Shown: positions 38,017 to 47,564, numbered from the stretch's first letter. The stretch: 64,000 nucleotides of DNA from Lysinibacillus xylanilyticus (GCF_001183605.1 NZ_LFXJ01000008.1:124001-188000); one strand, 5' to 3'. Notes: generated by a model from the letters alone, not told the origin. A program made the numbers and translations.

Positions 38017-40644
38017 ATGACACAGGAAAAATTGCTATTATTGGACGGCAATAGTTTAGCGTATCGCGCGTTTTTTGCGTTACCTCTATTAACGAATGAT
38101 AGTGGAATTCATACGAATGCAGCATACGGCTTTACAACAATGTTACAAAGAATTTTAGAGGAAGAGCAACCTACGAAAATTTTGGTTGCTTTTGATGCGG
38201 GTAAGACAACCTTCCGTCATGAGACATTTACGGAATATAAAGGTGGTCGCCAAAAGACTCCACCAGAATTATCTGAGCAGTTTCCTTATATACGTAAGCT
38301 TATTGATGCTTATGGTATTAAGCGATATGAGCTTGAAATGTACGAAGCGGACGATATTATAGGAACACTAGCCAAAGAAGCTTCATCACAGGAAATGGAT
38401 GTCATCGTTGTATCGGGAGATCGTGACTTAACTCAGCTCGCGACTGAGCAAGTAACGGTTTACATTACTAAAAAAGGTATTACTGAAATTGAAAAAAATA
38501 CACCAGCCTTTATAGCAGAAAAATACGGCTTAACCCCTCTACAAATTATTGATATGAAAGGTTTAATGGGCGATTCTTCAGATAATATTCCAGGTGTACC
38601 AGGTGTCGGTGAAAAAACGGCTGTTAAATTGCTAAAAGAGCATGGTTCAGTGGAGTCTCTTTATGCGGCAATGGATATGGTGAAGGCTTCTAAAATGAAA
38701 GAAAAATTAGTTGCCAATGAAGAACAGGCACTAATGAGTAAAAAGCTGGCTACCATTTTTACAGAGGCACCGATTGATATAACGCTTTCGGATCTTGTTT
38801 ATAATGGTCCGAATGAAGAAGAATTAATTAACGTGTGGCGAGAGCTTGGCTTTAAATCATTGCTAGATAAAAGTGATTTTACTGTAGAAGAAGAGGAACA
38901 AGCACCTTTTGACTATGAAATTGTGCAGGAAGTAAAACAAGAGTTTTTAAAAGATGTAATGGCAGTGCATTTGGAGCTAGAGGACGAGCATTATCATACA
39001 TGTCAGCAACTAGGCATTGCTCTAACAGATGGAGCGAAAACAATGTACGTGCCGTTTGATATTGCAGCTAAATCAGATGTCCTTCGTCTTTGGTTAGAAG
39101 ATGCTACTAAAATAAAGTATATGTCTGATTCAAAAGCATCTCAGGCTGCGTTAAAACGTGCGGGAATTCGTTTGGCTGGTGTGGAATTTGACTTATTACT
39201 TGCTTCTTATATTAATAATCCTGCGCTAAGTGGAGATGATGTGGCAACACTTGCGAAAGAACTAGGCTATCGTAATGTACAGGCAAATGAGACTGTTTAT
39301 GGTAAAGGGGCGAAACGAGCTATACCTGCCATTGATGCACTTTCTGAGCATGCCAGCCGCAAAGCCTTTGCTGTGTGGTCTTTACAGTCGAAGCTCGAGG
39401 CATTGTTAAAGGAAAACGAACAGTTCGAACTCTATAAAAACTTAGAGCTTCCTCTTGCTTCTATTTTAGGTGAAATGGAAAGTGAAGGAATCACTGTCAA
39501 TCGTGCTACATTAGAGAAAATGGGGCAGGAACTAAATGACAAACTAGTTGTGATTGAACAGGAGATTTATACGGAGGCAGGAGAAGCCTTCAATATTAAT
39601 TCACCAAAGCAATTAGGTGTCATCCTCTTTGATAAACTAGGTCTTCCTGTTATTAAAAAGACAAAGACGGGCTATTCCACAGCAGCAGATGTATTGGAAA
39701 AATTAAAACCAGAGCATGCCATTATTGAGCATATTCTATTATATCGTCAGCTTGGGAAATTACAGTCAACTTATATCGAAGGTCTGCTAAAAGAAATCCA
39801 TAAAGAGGATGGAAAGGTGCATACTCGATTCCAACAAGCACTAACAGCTACAGGGCGTTTAAGCTCAACTGATCCGAATTTGCAAAACATCCCGATTCGT
39901 TTAGAGGAAGGGCGGAAAATTCGTCAAGCGTTTGTGCCATCGAACGAAGATTGGATATTATTTTCTGCCGATTATTCTCAAATCGAATTGCGTGTGTTAG
40001 CCGATATGTCAAAGGATAAAAACTTAGTCGATGCTTTCCGTGAAGGTATGGATGTTCATACACGTACTGCTATGGATGTATTCCATGTCTCAGAAGATGA
40101 GGTCGACAGTAATATGCGTCGTGCTGCAAAAGCAGTAAACTTTGGTATTGTCTATGGTATTAGTGATTACGGCTTATCGCAAAACTTGGATATTACCCGT
40201 AAGGAAGCTGCTACATTTATCGAGAAGTATTTTGCGAGTTTCCCGGGTGTAAAACAATATATGGAGGATATCGTTCAAGATGCGAAATTTAATGGATATG
40301 TGACAACGATTTTAAATAGACGTCGATATTTACCTGACATTACGAGCTCAAATTTCAATATACGAAGCTTTGCAGAGCGTACTGCGATGAATACACCAAT
40401 TCAGGGAAGTGCAGCTGATATTATTAAAAAAGCAATGATTGATATGGACGCTCGCTTGAAAAAAGAAAATATGCAGGCAAAGATCCTATTACAAGTGCAT
40501 GATGAATTAATTTTTGAAGCACCTAAAGAGGAGATTGCATTGCTTGAAAAAATAGTACCAGAGGTTATGGAGAACGCAATCGAGCTTTCAGTACCATTAA
40601 AAGTAGATTTTAACTATGGTGCTACTTGGTACGAAGCAAAATAA
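38017..40644 (+). CDS. polA: DNA polymerase I
   Basis: Gap-filling and Okazaki-fragment-processing polymerase of 875 aa. Domains: 5'-3' nuclease with YEADDIIGTLA and GDSSDNIPGVPGVGEKTA (1-290), a degenerate 3'-5' exonuclease (about 300-470) that lacks the metal-binding Asp/Glu pair (it reads MAVHLELEDEH), and the polymerase domain with Asp652 in SADYSQIELRVLAD and Asp829 in QVHDELIFE. Loss of proofreading is typical of Bacillus PolA. AGGAGG precedes the ATG. It heads polA-mutM-coaE. Confidence 0.97.
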   Translation: MTQEKLLLLDGNSLAYRAFFALPLLTNDSGIHTNAAYGFTTMLQRILEEEQPTKILVAFDAGKTTFRHETFTEYKGGRQKTPPELSEQFPYIRKLIDAYGIKRYELEMYEADDIIGTLAKEASSQEMDVIVVSGDRDLTQLATEQVTVYITKKGITEIEKNTPAFIAEKYGLTPLQIIDMKGLMGDSSDNIPGVPGVGEKTAVKLLKEHGSVESLYAAMDMVKASKMKEKLVANEEQALMSKKLATIFTEAPIDITLSDLVYNGPNEEELINVWRELGFKSLLDKSDFTVEEEEQAPFDYEIVQEVKQEFLKDVMAVHLELEDEHYHTCQQLGIALTDGAKTMYVPFDIAAKSDVLRLWLEDATKIKYMSDSKASQAALKRAGIRLAGVEFDLLLASYINNPALSGDDVATLAKELGYRNVQANETVYGKGAKRAIPAIDALSEHASRKAFAVWSLQSKLEALLKENEQFELYKNLELPLASILGEMESEGITVNRATLEKMGQELNDKLVVIEQEIYTEAGEAFNINSPKQLGVILFDKLGLPVIKKTKTGYSTAADVLEKLKPEHAIIEHILLYRQLGKLQSTYIEGLLKEIHKEDGKVHTRFQQALTATGRLSSTDPNLQNIPIRLEEGRKIRQAFVPSNEDWILFSADYSQIELRVLADMSKDKNLVDAFREGMDVHTRTAMDVFHVSEDEVDSNMRRAAKAVNFGIVYGISDYGLSQNLDITRKEAATFIEKYFASFPGVKQYMEDIVQDAKFNGYVTTILNRRRYLPDITSSNFNIRSFAERTAMNTPIQGSAADIIKKAMIDMDARLKKENMQAKILLQVHDELIFEAPKEEIALLEKIVPEVMENAIELSVPLKVDFNYGATWYEAK

Positions 40645-40656
40645 GGAGGGGTTAAA

Positions 40657-41529
40657 ATGCCTGAATTACCAGAGGTTGAAGGTGTCGTCCAGGCATTAAA
40701 ACCTAAAATTGAAGGGCGTACAATTCAGCAGGTTCAACTTTCTGAAATTATTCGTTTTTCCTTTGGAGAGGGGAAGCAATGTATCGTGAAGCAAGCTGAG
40801 CCTGATGCATTTGAAATATCCTTGTCTCAAATGACGATTACAAAAGTCGAACGACGTGCGAAATACATCTTTTTCCATTTGCTAAAAGAGGATGTCCCTT
40901 ACGTGCTTGTTAGTCATTTAGGGATGACGGGTGCATGGTTTGTCGTGAATTCACCTGAGGAAATCAATGAGGCGAAATTTAAAAAGCATATTCATGCTAC
41001 ATTTCAAATGGCAGATGGTGGCTATTTAATTTATTCGGATATACGCCGCTTTGGTGAACTACGTTTTTTAACAAAAATTGAAGATCATGCACCATTAACA
41101 AAAATGGCACCAGAACCTTTTGATGAAATAGCATGTGATTATTTTATTGCGAAATCAAAGTTACCGAAATATGAGAAAAAGGCCGTTAAAGATGTAATTA
41201 TGGATGGGCAGGTTATTTCGGGCTGTGGCAATATTTATGCTACTGAAGCATTATTTGCTCAAAAAATTCATCCGGCCCGCACAATGAACCGCATCAGTGA
41301 AAAGCGTAAGCGTGCATTATTCGAAGCAATTGTCGTTATTTTACGGCAAAGCATTGAAGCAGGAGGTTCAACAATTTCAGATTATCGTAATATTAATGGC
41401 GAGGCTGGAAGTATGCAGAACCGACTGCAAATGTATGGTAAGAAGATGTGTCTAACGTGTGGTACCGCAACGAGCCAAATGACGATAGGTGGGCGCACAT
41501 CAGTCTTTTGCCCAAATTGTCAACATTAA
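40657..41529 (+). CDS. mutM: Formamidopyrimidine-DNA glycosylase
   Basis: Removes oxidised purines such as 8-oxoguanine and nicks the abasic site. The length of 290 aa is slightly long. The N-terminal PELPEVEGV carries the catalytic Pro and Glu after Met removal. The helix-two-turn-helix region includes GCGNIYATEALF, and the C-terminal zinc finger is C-x2-C (MCLTCG) plus C-x2-C (FCPNCQH). It follows polA by 12 bases and precedes coaE by 13. Confidence 0.96.
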   Translation: MPELPEVEGVVQALKPKIEGRTIQQVQLSEIIRFSFGEGKQCIVKQAEPDAFEISLSQMTITKVERRAKYIFFHLLKEDVPYVLVSHLGMTGAWFVVNSPEEINEAKFKKHIHATFQMADGGYLIYSDIRRFGELRFLTKIEDHAPLTKMAPEPFDEIACDYFIAKSKLPKYEKKAVKDVIMDGQVISGCGNIYATEALFAQKIHPARTMNRISEKRKRALFEAIVVILRQSIEAGGSTISDYRNINGEAGSMQNRLQMYGKKMCLTCGTATSQMTIGGRTSVFCPNCQH

Positions 41530-41542
41530 AGGGGATTTAACT

Positions 41543-42136
41543 ATGATTATCGGACTAACAGGAAGTATTGCGAGCGGAAAAAGTACAGTAGTAAAAATGA
41601 TGACAGCACTTGGTTTACCGATTGTCGATGCAGATATTGTTGCACGTGATGTTGTAGAACCAGGAACTGAGACTTTAAAGTTAATAGCTGAAAATTTTGG
41701 ACAAGATATATTGCTAGAAGACGGCAATTTAAATCGTGCCAAGCTTGGCGATATTATTTTTCACGAACCTGCCAAGCGTAAAATGTTAAATGATATTATG
41801 CATCCTGCTATTCGTCAGGAAATGCTACGCCAGCGTGATGCTTATTTAGAGGCTGGAGAAAAACATGTTGTGATGGATATTCCGCTTTTATTTGAAAGTA
41901 AGTTACAGCATTTTGTCGAGCGTATTATCGTTGTATCGGTTAGTGAAGATGTACAGCTCCGTCGATTAATGGAGCGTAACAACTTATCGAAGGAAGATGC
42001 ATTAGCTCGAATACGTTCTCAGTTACCTATGTCAGTCAAAGAAAAAGGTGCACATGCGGTTATTTACAATAATGAAAATCTAGAACAAACAGAGCACCAA
42101 TTAAAAAAAATCCTGACATATTGGAACGTTATATAA
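41543..42136 (+). CDS. coaE: Dephospho-CoA kinase
   Basis: Phosphorylates dephospho-CoA, the last step of coenzyme A synthesis. The length of 197 aa is normal. The P-loop GLTGSIASGKST is at residues 4-15, followed by DADIVARDVV and IPLLFES. ATG 41543 follows AAAGGGGA. Last gene of the polA-mutM-coaE operon. The ytaF gene seen between mutM and coaE in B. subtilis is not present. Confidence 0.95.
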   Translation: MIIGLTGSIASGKSTVVKMMTALGLPIVDADIVARDVVEPGTETLKLIAENFGQDILLEDGNLNRAKLGDIIFHEPAKRKMLNDIMHPAIRQEMLRQRDAYLEAGEKHVVMDIPLLFESKLQHFVERIIVVSVSEDVQLRRLMERNNLSKEDALARIRSQLPMSVKEKGAHAVIYNNENLEQTEHQLKKILTYWNVI

Positions 42137-42161
42137 TTAATTTAAGAATCTGTAACATCAT

Positions 42162-42200
42162 TCGATGCGTAGCAATGACATATTGCTACGCATTCTTATT
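42162..42200 (+). terminator. coaE terminator, left member of a terminator pair
   Basis: GATGCGTAGCAAT (42164-42176) pairs with ATTGCTACGCATT (42182-42194). A near copy lies at 42740-42769, beyond two family-1 repeats. No gene separates them. Confidence 0.88.
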
Positions 42201-42272
42201 GTTGAAAAACTATTGTTTCAATGAAATTAAGGTGTCATATTAAATAAAGTATGGCTCTTTCAATAAAATGAG

Positions 42273-42454
42273 GGTTGGCTTCCGTTCCGGCTGGGCGCTT
42301 CGTCTGACGCTACGCTTTCGCGCAGAGCTTCCTGGGGGCGTCGGGGCAACAGGATGTTGGTCACGAAGGCGTTATCACAGGACGTGATGGTTTTAGCCTT
42401 CGTTCCTATATTGCTAATCCTTAAGGAGTCGCCCAGCCTCCACTCCATTCAACC
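42273..42454 (-). repeat. Family-1 dispersed repeat, reversed, both ends present
   Basis: It opens with GGTTGGCTTCCGTTCCGGCT and closes with GCCCAGCCTCCACTCCATTC, the reversed right and left ends. The nested two-stem module is on the minus strand at 42364-42402, with ATCACG/TGTGAT as the inner stem (one G-U). Confidence 0.85.
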
Positions 42455-42530
42455 TTTTCGCATAGTGTGTATCTTCAGGCATAGCGCTTTAATTTATAGA
42501 TATAAAAAGAAACTTCTGTATGTTTTATAT

Positions 42531-42710
42531 GTGAAAGCGAGATAGGCGAGACCCTGCACGGAGCGGATGTTTTCTGTACGAAAGCGTGCTAACGTAGCGG
42601 CAGCAAATGTTTTATCTGTGCGAAAGCGAAGCGACAGCAACAACAACAGAGGAGGATGCGGCTCGGCGCTCGCCCACAGGAAAGCGAGTAGCCTGGAACG
42701 GAAATCACCC
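42531..42710 (+). repeat. Family-1 dispersed repeat, divergent copy
   Basis: Units GCGAAAGCGAAGCGACAGCA and GCAAATGTTTT are present, and the right end reads GAGTAGCCTGGAACGGAAAT, the same variant end as the copy at 7675-7772. No left end is recognisable. It follows the previous copy by 76 bases. Confidence 0.75.
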
Positions 42711-42738
42711 GATTTAAAGTGCCATAACATTAACTATG

Positions 42739-42777
42739 AGATGCGTAGCAAGAACATTTTGCTATGCATTTTTTGGT
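42739..42777 (+). terminator. Second copy of the coaE-type terminator
   Basis: ATGCGTAGCAA (42741-42751) pairs with TTGCTATGCAT (42759-42769), followed by TTTTTT. It resembles 42164-42194 in stem and loop but stands 600 bases after coaE. Confidence 0.88.
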
Positions 42778-42912
42778 GGATTTATACCATAATAAGGACT
42801 AATTTAGGCGATTTTATTTTTCAGAAAATAAGAACTTTAATATTATGAATATATAATGTTCATCTTTTTTAAAATTGTGTTATACTAATCACCGTAAAGT
42901 ATATAATTAATA

Positions 42913-42926
42913 TGAGTACGTACTCA
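42913..42926. promoter_or_regulatory. Perfect 14-bp palindrome before gapB
   Basis: TGAGTACGTACTCA lies between a possible extended -10 (TGTTATACT, 42878-42886) and the AGGAGG of gapB. The position, about 30-40 bases after the -10, fits a repressor site. B. subtilis gapB is repressed by CcpN, but I cannot say this is a CcpN site. Confidence 0.5.
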
Positions 42927-42942
42927 CAGGAGGATTTTATAA

Positions 42943-43965
42943 ATGACAGTATCAGTTGCTATTAATGGTTTCGGACGTATCGGACGTATGGTTTTCCGCC
43001 AAGCAATCGTGCAAGAAGATTTAAATATCGTTGCAATTAACGCCAGCTATCCAGCTGAAACGTTAGCACATTTGATTAAGTATGACACAAATCACGGAAC
43101 ATTCGAGGGTTCAGTTGAGCCAGCAGGCGATGCTTTAATTGTAAACGGTAAACGTGTTCAAATTATTAGCGAACGTGACCCATTAAAATTACCATGGGCA
43201 ACAATGGGTGTGGATATCGTTATTGAAGCAACTGGTAAATTTAATGATCGTGAAAAAGCAGCAATGCACTTAGAAGCAGGAGCAAAGAAGGTTATCTTAA
43301 CAGCACCTGGTAAAAACGAGGACGTAACAATTGTTTTAGGTGTAAATGATGAGAAACTTGATATCGCAAAACATGATGTTATTTCAAATGCTTCTTGTAC
43401 AACAAACTGCTTAGCACCAGTTGCCAAAGTATTAAATGACACATTTGGTATCGAAAGCGGATTAATGACAACAGTTCACGCTTATACAAATGACCAAAAG
43501 AACTTAGACAATCCACATAAAGATTTACGTCGTGCACGTGGTTGCGCACAATCAATCATTCCAACATCTACAGGTGCTGCCAAAGCATTAAAATTAGTGT
43601 TACCAGAATTAGAAGGTAAAATCCATGGTATGGCACTTCGTGTTCCAACACCAAACGTATCATTAGTTGACCTAGTAGTTGATTTAAATACAGATGTAAC
43701 AGTAGATGCTATCAACGCTGCATTTGTGAAGGCTGCTACTGAAGGTCCAATGAAAGGTATCTTAAACTTCTCAGTTGAGCCTCTTGTATCTTCTGATTAC
43801 AATACAACAACTTACTCTTCTACAGTTGATGGACTTTCTACAATGGTAATGGGTAACCGTAAAGTAAAAGTACTTGCTTGGTACGACAATGAGTGGGGCT
43901 ATTCTGCACGTGTAGTTGATCTTGTAAAAAAAGTGGCAAAAGCTTTAGAAACAGTTAATGCATAA
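42943..43965 (+). CDS. gapB: Glyceraldehyde-3-phosphate dehydrogenase, GapB type
   Basis: Tetrameric dehydrogenase, 340 aa. Rossmann motif [14 protein letters not shown] (8-21) and catalytic Cys152 in SNASCTTNC. The residue pattern after the second strand is [21 protein letters not shown], lacking the NAD-selecting Asp of GapA; this is the GapB pattern, which in B. subtilis prefers NADP and works in gluconeogenesis. AGGAGG precedes the ATG. The speD gene that lies between gapB and nrdR in B. subtilis is absent. Confidence 0.93.
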   Translation: MTVSVAINGFGRIGRMVFRQAIVQEDLNIVAINASYPAETLAHLIKYDTNHGTFEGSVEPAGDALIVNGKRVQIISERDPLKLPWATMGVDIVIEATGKFNDREKAAMHLEAGAKKVILTAPGKNEDVTIVLGVNDEKLDIAKHDVISNASCTTNCLAPVAKVLNDTFGIESGLMTTVHAYTNDQKNLDNPHKDLRRARGCAQSIIPTSTGAAKALKLVLPELEGKIHGMALRVPTPNVSLVDLVVDLNTDVTVDAINAAFVKAATEGPMKGILNFSVEPLVSSDYNTTTYSSTVDGLSTMVMGNRKVKVLAWYDNEWGYSARVVDLVKKVAKALETVNA

Positions 43966-43980
43966 TAATAATTAGAATGA

Positions 43981-44018
43981 GCACATTGAAATCCCGGTGA
44001 TTTCAATGTGCTTTTTTT
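43981..44018 (+). terminator. gapB terminator
   Basis: GCACATTGAAATC (43981-43993) pairs perfectly with GATTTCAATGTGC (43999-44011), followed by TTTTTT. Confidence 0.93.
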
Positions 44019-44170
44019 ATTTAGAAAGCAGTTTAAATGTAGAATCTATGCTTGTACTTTATCCTTTCAAGGTTTATCATGAGCACACTACGTCAATGCA
44101 CTTTTCTTACACATAGGAAATTTGTTATAATAGAGATATTAAATTGTTGTGAAATCAGGAGAGTAATTAT

Positions 44171-44641
44171 ATGAGATGTCCATCTTGCCAATTTAACGGA
44201 ACGCGTGTTGTGGATTCGAGGCCAGTTGATGATAATAAAGAAATTCGTAGACGTCGTGAATGTGAGTCATGTGGCTTCCGCTTCACAACGTTTGAAAAAA
44301 TTGAAGAGACACCTTTAGTTGTAGTGAAAAAAGAAGGTTCACGAGAAGAATTTAGCCGTGAAAAGGTACTTCGTGGACTTATTCGTGCTTGCGAAAAACG
44401 TCCTGTTTCTCTTGAAGTGCTTGAAGGATTAGTAATGTCTATTGAAAAAGATCTTCGCCGTATTGGGAATTCTGAAGTCCGATCTGAGGATGTAGGGGAA
44501 ATGGTAATGGATCGCTTAGCGAAAATCGATGAGGTTGCTTATGTGCGCTTTGCATCGGTTTATCGTCAATTTAAGGATATCAATGTCTTTATTGAAGAAA
44601 TTAAAGAAATTATCCAACGTCAGACAGAACAGAAATTATAG
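44171..44641 (+). CDS. nrdR: Transcriptional repressor NrdR
   Basis: Nucleotide-sensing repressor of ribonucleotide reductase genes, 156 aa. N-terminal zinc ribbon with Cys3, Cys6, Cys31 and Cys34, followed by an ATP-cone domain (about residues 49-139, [20 protein letters not shown]). Starts the nrdR-dnaB-dnaI operon with 24 bases to dnaB, tying dNTP supply to replication initiation. Confidence 0.97.
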   Translation: MRCPSCQFNGTRVVDSRPVDDNKEIRRRRECESCGFRFTTFEKIEETPLVVVKKEGSREEFSREKVLRGLIRACEKRPVSLEVLEGLVMSIEKDLRRIGNSEVRSEDVGEMVMDRLAKIDEVAYVRFASVYRQFKDINVFIEEIKEIIQRQTEQKL

Positions 44642-44665
44642 GGAAAACAGAGAGGGTGAATGGCG

Positions 44666-46027
44666 TTGATCCATTTGTATAAGGAATTGCAGCCCGCTGA
44701 TCCTTTTGATATCCGTCTACCTCATGCACTTTCTACGCAGGAACGTCAATTAGTAACGCTTTTTTATCAGCCTTTAATTGGAGCGGAACCAATCAGCCTT
44801 TATTTAACACTATGGGCTGAGGCTGAGGAAATGCCTAAGCAACAAATGACACATTATTATTTAATGAATGTACTAGGACTTCCTATTGGTAAAGTATTTG
44901 AGGCGCGTATTGCGCTTGAAGCAATTGGTCTGTTACGCACATGGAAAAAAGAAGATGCTGACCAGCGAAGCTTTTTATATGAGCTGATACGTCCACTTGA
45001 TGCAGATAGCTTTATGAAAGATCCACTGCTCTCGATGTTTTTATTTAGTAAAATTGGTGAGCAAGCATATCGGAAGTTACGTCAGCGTTTTATTCCATCT
45101 GCAAGAGATGCAGAATTTAAAGAAGTATCGCGTGCTTTCATAGATGTTTTTAAGCCTGTAAGTACAAAGATTCCAGATGAATTACAAGTTGATGCTAATC
45201 GTAAGGATACACAGCAAAAAGTATATCCGTTTTATTTTGACCAGTTTGACTTTGATCTACTACAAGCGGGCTTATCGGAGCAACTAGTACCGGCAAGCCT
45301 ACTAACATTTGAGGTACGTGAATCAATAGCGAAATTAGCATTTTTATATCGCTTAACTGCACTTGATATGCAAAAAGTAGTGATTCTGGCATTAGATGAT
45401 GACTTAGGTATTTCATTGGAACGTTTACGTAAGGCCGCTGCAGATTTTTATAAGCTAACGGTATCAAAAGAACCACCAAAGCTTGCTAGAGTGAGTGAGC
45501 CATCATCTATAGAGGAATCTGGACAAAAAACAAAGGATCAGGAGCTTCAACAATATTTAGAAACGACTCCCCCAGTGCAAGTACTGCGAGATATCAATAA
45601 TGGCAAAGAACCTCTACAGACTTCCGTAAAACTTGCTGAGAGTTTAATTGTCCAGCATGGAATGCCAGTAGGCGTTGTTAATGCTCTTTTGGAATATGTA
45701 ATGCTTACAACTGATATGAAGCTACCTAAGAAATATGTGGAAACGATTGCGGATCATTGGGTACGTAAAAATATTCAGACAGCAAAAGAAGCAATGGAAC
45801 TAGCACGCCAAGAGCATGATAAGTACACTACGTGGAAAAATAAGCCGCAAACACCGAGGAAAAGTAATCAAAGTGCGAGAGGGCGTTCAGGAAATCAGCG
45901 TGAAGAGAAGGTACCTGAATGGTTTTACAAACGTAATGAGCAACAAGAAGAAAACACTTCAAGCACGATTGATTTTGAGCAAGAGCGTCAAAAGATATTG
46001 GAGATGTTAGGGAAAAGTGATAAGTAA
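44666..46027 (+). CDS. dnaB: Replication initiation and membrane attachment protein DnaB
   Basis: Firmicute DnaB (not the helicase) of 453 aa. It works with DnaD and DnaI to load the replicative helicase at oriC and restart sites. The N-terminal DnaB/DnaD winged-helix region and a C-terminal DnaD-like domain (about 300-385) with VNALLEYVMLTT are visible, then a basic, Gln/Lys-rich tail. TTG 44666 is chosen over ATG 44660 because GAGGGTG lies 1 base from the ATG but 7 from the TTG. Confidence 0.92.
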   Translation: MIHLYKELQPADPFDIRLPHALSTQERQLVTLFYQPLIGAEPISLYLTLWAEAEEMPKQQMTHYYLMNVLGLPIGKVFEARIALEAIGLLRTWKKEDADQRSFLYELIRPLDADSFMKDPLLSMFLFSKIGEQAYRKLRQRFIPSARDAEFKEVSRAFIDVFKPVSTKIPDELQVDANRKDTQQKVYPFYFDQFDFDLLQAGLSEQLVPASLLTFEVRESIAKLAFLYRLTALDMQKVVILALDDDLGISLERLRKAAADFYKLTVSKEPPKLARVSEPSSIEESGQKTKDQELQQYLETTPPVQVLRDINNGKEPLQTSVKLAESLIVQHGMPVGVVNALLEYVMLTTDMKLPKKYVETIADHWVRKNIQTAKEAMELARQEHDKYTTWKNKPQTPRKSNQSARGRSGNQREEKVPEWFYKRNEQQEENTSSTIDFEQERQKILEMLGKSDK

Positions 46028-46042
46028 GGAGGGTGAACGACA

Positions 46043-46981
46043 ATCGAACCAATTAATGGACCATTAAAAAGAGCAGTTAATGTACCATCATTTCAAGAAC
46101 GATACGAAGCGATGCGTCGAGAAATTTTAGAAAACCCTCGTGTGCAAGAATTTTTAGCAGAGCATGCAGATGAGTTAAGCTATGAATCAATTGAACGTAA
46201 TTTACCGAAGCTCCATGAGTTTATTAGTCAATCTACAGTATGCTGCGGCTGTGACAATACAGAAAGTTGTACAAACTACTTAAAAGGTTTTTTACCATCT
46301 TTACGAGTAGTCCGGGGTACCGTTGAAATTGATTATGTACGATGTGAACAAAAGATGCGTGAGGAGGAACGTCGTGATGTAGCCAATATGATTGCGAGTA
46401 TGCATATGCCGAAAGATGTGCTACAAGCAACCATTCAAGATTTACTCATTGACGATGAATCTCGTGTCATGATTGCTCAAAAAGCGGCACAATTTGTGAA
46501 GGCGACATTGGAGACAGGAAAGCTTCCGGCAAAAGGTTATTATTTATACGGTAAATTCGGTGTAGGGAAATCCTTTGTATTAGGAGCTCTTGCGAATGAA
46601 TTAGCCGCTATCAAAATTCGTTCTGTAGTCGTTTTCGTGCCTGAATTTTTAAGAGAAATGAAAAATGCAATTGGCGATAATACGTTGAATGAAAAAATAG
46701 ATTATGTGAAAAAGGCCCCAGTGCTAATGCTCGATGATTTAGGAGCCGAAACAATGACAGCTTGGACTCGAGATGAAATTCTGGGAACTATTTTCCATTA
46801 CCGCATGGCGGAGCAATTGCCAACGTTCATTACATCTAATTTTAATTATGGTGAGTTGGAGCATCACTTAGCACAGTCGCAAAAAGGTGACATTGAAGTC
46901 GTGAAGGCTGGACGTATTATGGAACGTGTCAAAGCCTTGACGGAGCCAATTGAAATGCATGGCAAAAATCGCCGTATGTAA
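46043..46981 (+). CDS. dnaI: Primosomal helicase loader DnaI, probable AUC start
   Basis: AAA+ ATPase of 312 aa that loads the replicative helicase. N-terminal zinc-binding segment VCCGCDNTESC, Walker A YGKFGVGKSF (169-178), Walker B LMLDDLGAE. The N-terminus EPINGPLKRAVNVPSFQERY aligns with B. subtilis DnaI (MEPI...), but the first codon is ATC at 46043. AAGGAGGGTGA sits 10 bases ahead (GGAGG to ATC). No ATG, GTG, TTG or CTG occurs between the in-frame stop at 46034 and the ATG at 46112, which has no ribosome binding site and would cost 23 residues. Confidence 0.88.
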   Translation: MEPINGPLKRAVNVPSFQERYEAMRREILENPRVQEFLAEHADELSYESIERNLPKLHEFISQSTVCCGCDNTESCTNYLKGFLPSLRVVRGTVEIDYVRCEQKMREEERRDVANMIASMHMPKDVLQATIQDLLIDDESRVMIAQKAAQFVKATLETGKLPAKGYYLYGKFGVGKSFVLGALANELAAIKIRSVVVFVPEFLREMKNAIGDNTLNEKIDYVKKAPVLMLDDLGAETMTAWTRDEILGTIFHYRMAEQLPTFITSNFNYGELEHHLAQSQKGDIEVVKAGRIMERVKALTEPIEMHGKNRRM

Positions 46982-46990
46982 GATTGACTG

Positions 46991-47019
46991 TTGCATTTTG
47001 CGACATTCGAGCGTATACT
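46991..47019 (+). promoter_or_regulatory. Possible promoter of the thrS leader
   Basis: TTGCAT (46991-46996) and TATACT (47014-47019) are 17 bases apart. If used, the transcript would contain a family-2 repeat before the T-box. The -35 is poor, so this is tentative. Confidence 0.35.
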
Positions 47020-47034
47020 GTCAGATATACTAAA

Positions 47035-47172
47035 TAACATCTTTAAACGGGTGTCCAAACACCCACTGAAAGATGTTAAAGCCTCCGGCGGATGTCACGG
47101 AATCGGAAAGGAGTTCTTTGTGCAAGCACAAAGCCGATTCTGGACGCAATTATGCCGAGGCATAATTGATCA
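47035..47172 (+). repeat. Family-2 dispersed repeat upstream of the thrS T-box
   Basis: The left hairpin TAACATCTTT/AAAGATGTTA (47035-47044, 47069-47078) encloses GGGTGT/ACACCC. The conserved middle CTCCGGCGGATGTCACGG follows, then AATCGG/CCGATT, and the right end ATTATGCCGAGGCATAAT. It ends about 15 bases before the T-box stem I. Confidence 0.88.
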
Positions 47173-47187
47173 AATGCATTGATGAGG

Positions 47188-47412
47188 ACATGAATTTTGT
47201 GTAACGGCTTTTAGAGAGGGAAGTCATTGGCTGTAAGCTTCCTAGTTCGAGCACACTATTTACTACCTGCTGAGCAGCGAAAGGGATAATCTTTCGCCGG
47301 TCCCTAGCCCGTTAGCTAGCCTTGAGCTTCGTCTGACTATAAAAGTCGGAAGGAAGAAGGGTGGAACCACGAGCATACGCTTCGTCCCTTTCGTTGGGAC
47401 GGAGCTTTTTTT
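47188..47412 (+). promoter_or_regulatory. T-box leader controlling thrS
   Basis: tRNA-sensing antitermination leader. The T-box core AGGGTGGAACCACG is at 47358-47371. The terminator that competes with it is GCTTCGTCCC (47379-47388) with GGGACGGAGC (47396-47405) followed by seven T. Stem I begins around GATGAGGAC and carries the GAGAGGGAAG segment. ACT (47262-47264) and ACC (47265-47267), both Thr codons, lie where the specifier is expected. Uncharged tRNA-Thr would favour read-through into thrS. Confidence 0.93.
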
Positions 47413-47432
47413 ATTTCCGTTAAATGGAAAAA

Positions 47433-47495
47433 AGTGGTGAGATGAATGCGGATATAGTTTCTTTTCAGTAGGTGTTAAAACACCTGCAGAATAAG
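47433..47495 (+). repeat. Family-2 left-end fragment between T-box and thrS
   Basis: GTGAGATGAATGCGG is shared with 36601-36615. The following CAGTAGGTGTTAAAACACCT forms the left-end type hairpin (AGGTGT/ACACCT) and then decays. It places a folded segment between the T-box terminator and the thrS ribosome binding site. Confidence 0.65.
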
Positions 47496-47564
47496 GATAT
47501 ATTCCGGGGATTCTTGGACTTCAATCATGCATCACAACAAAACAACTATAAGGAGTGCGAAAAA

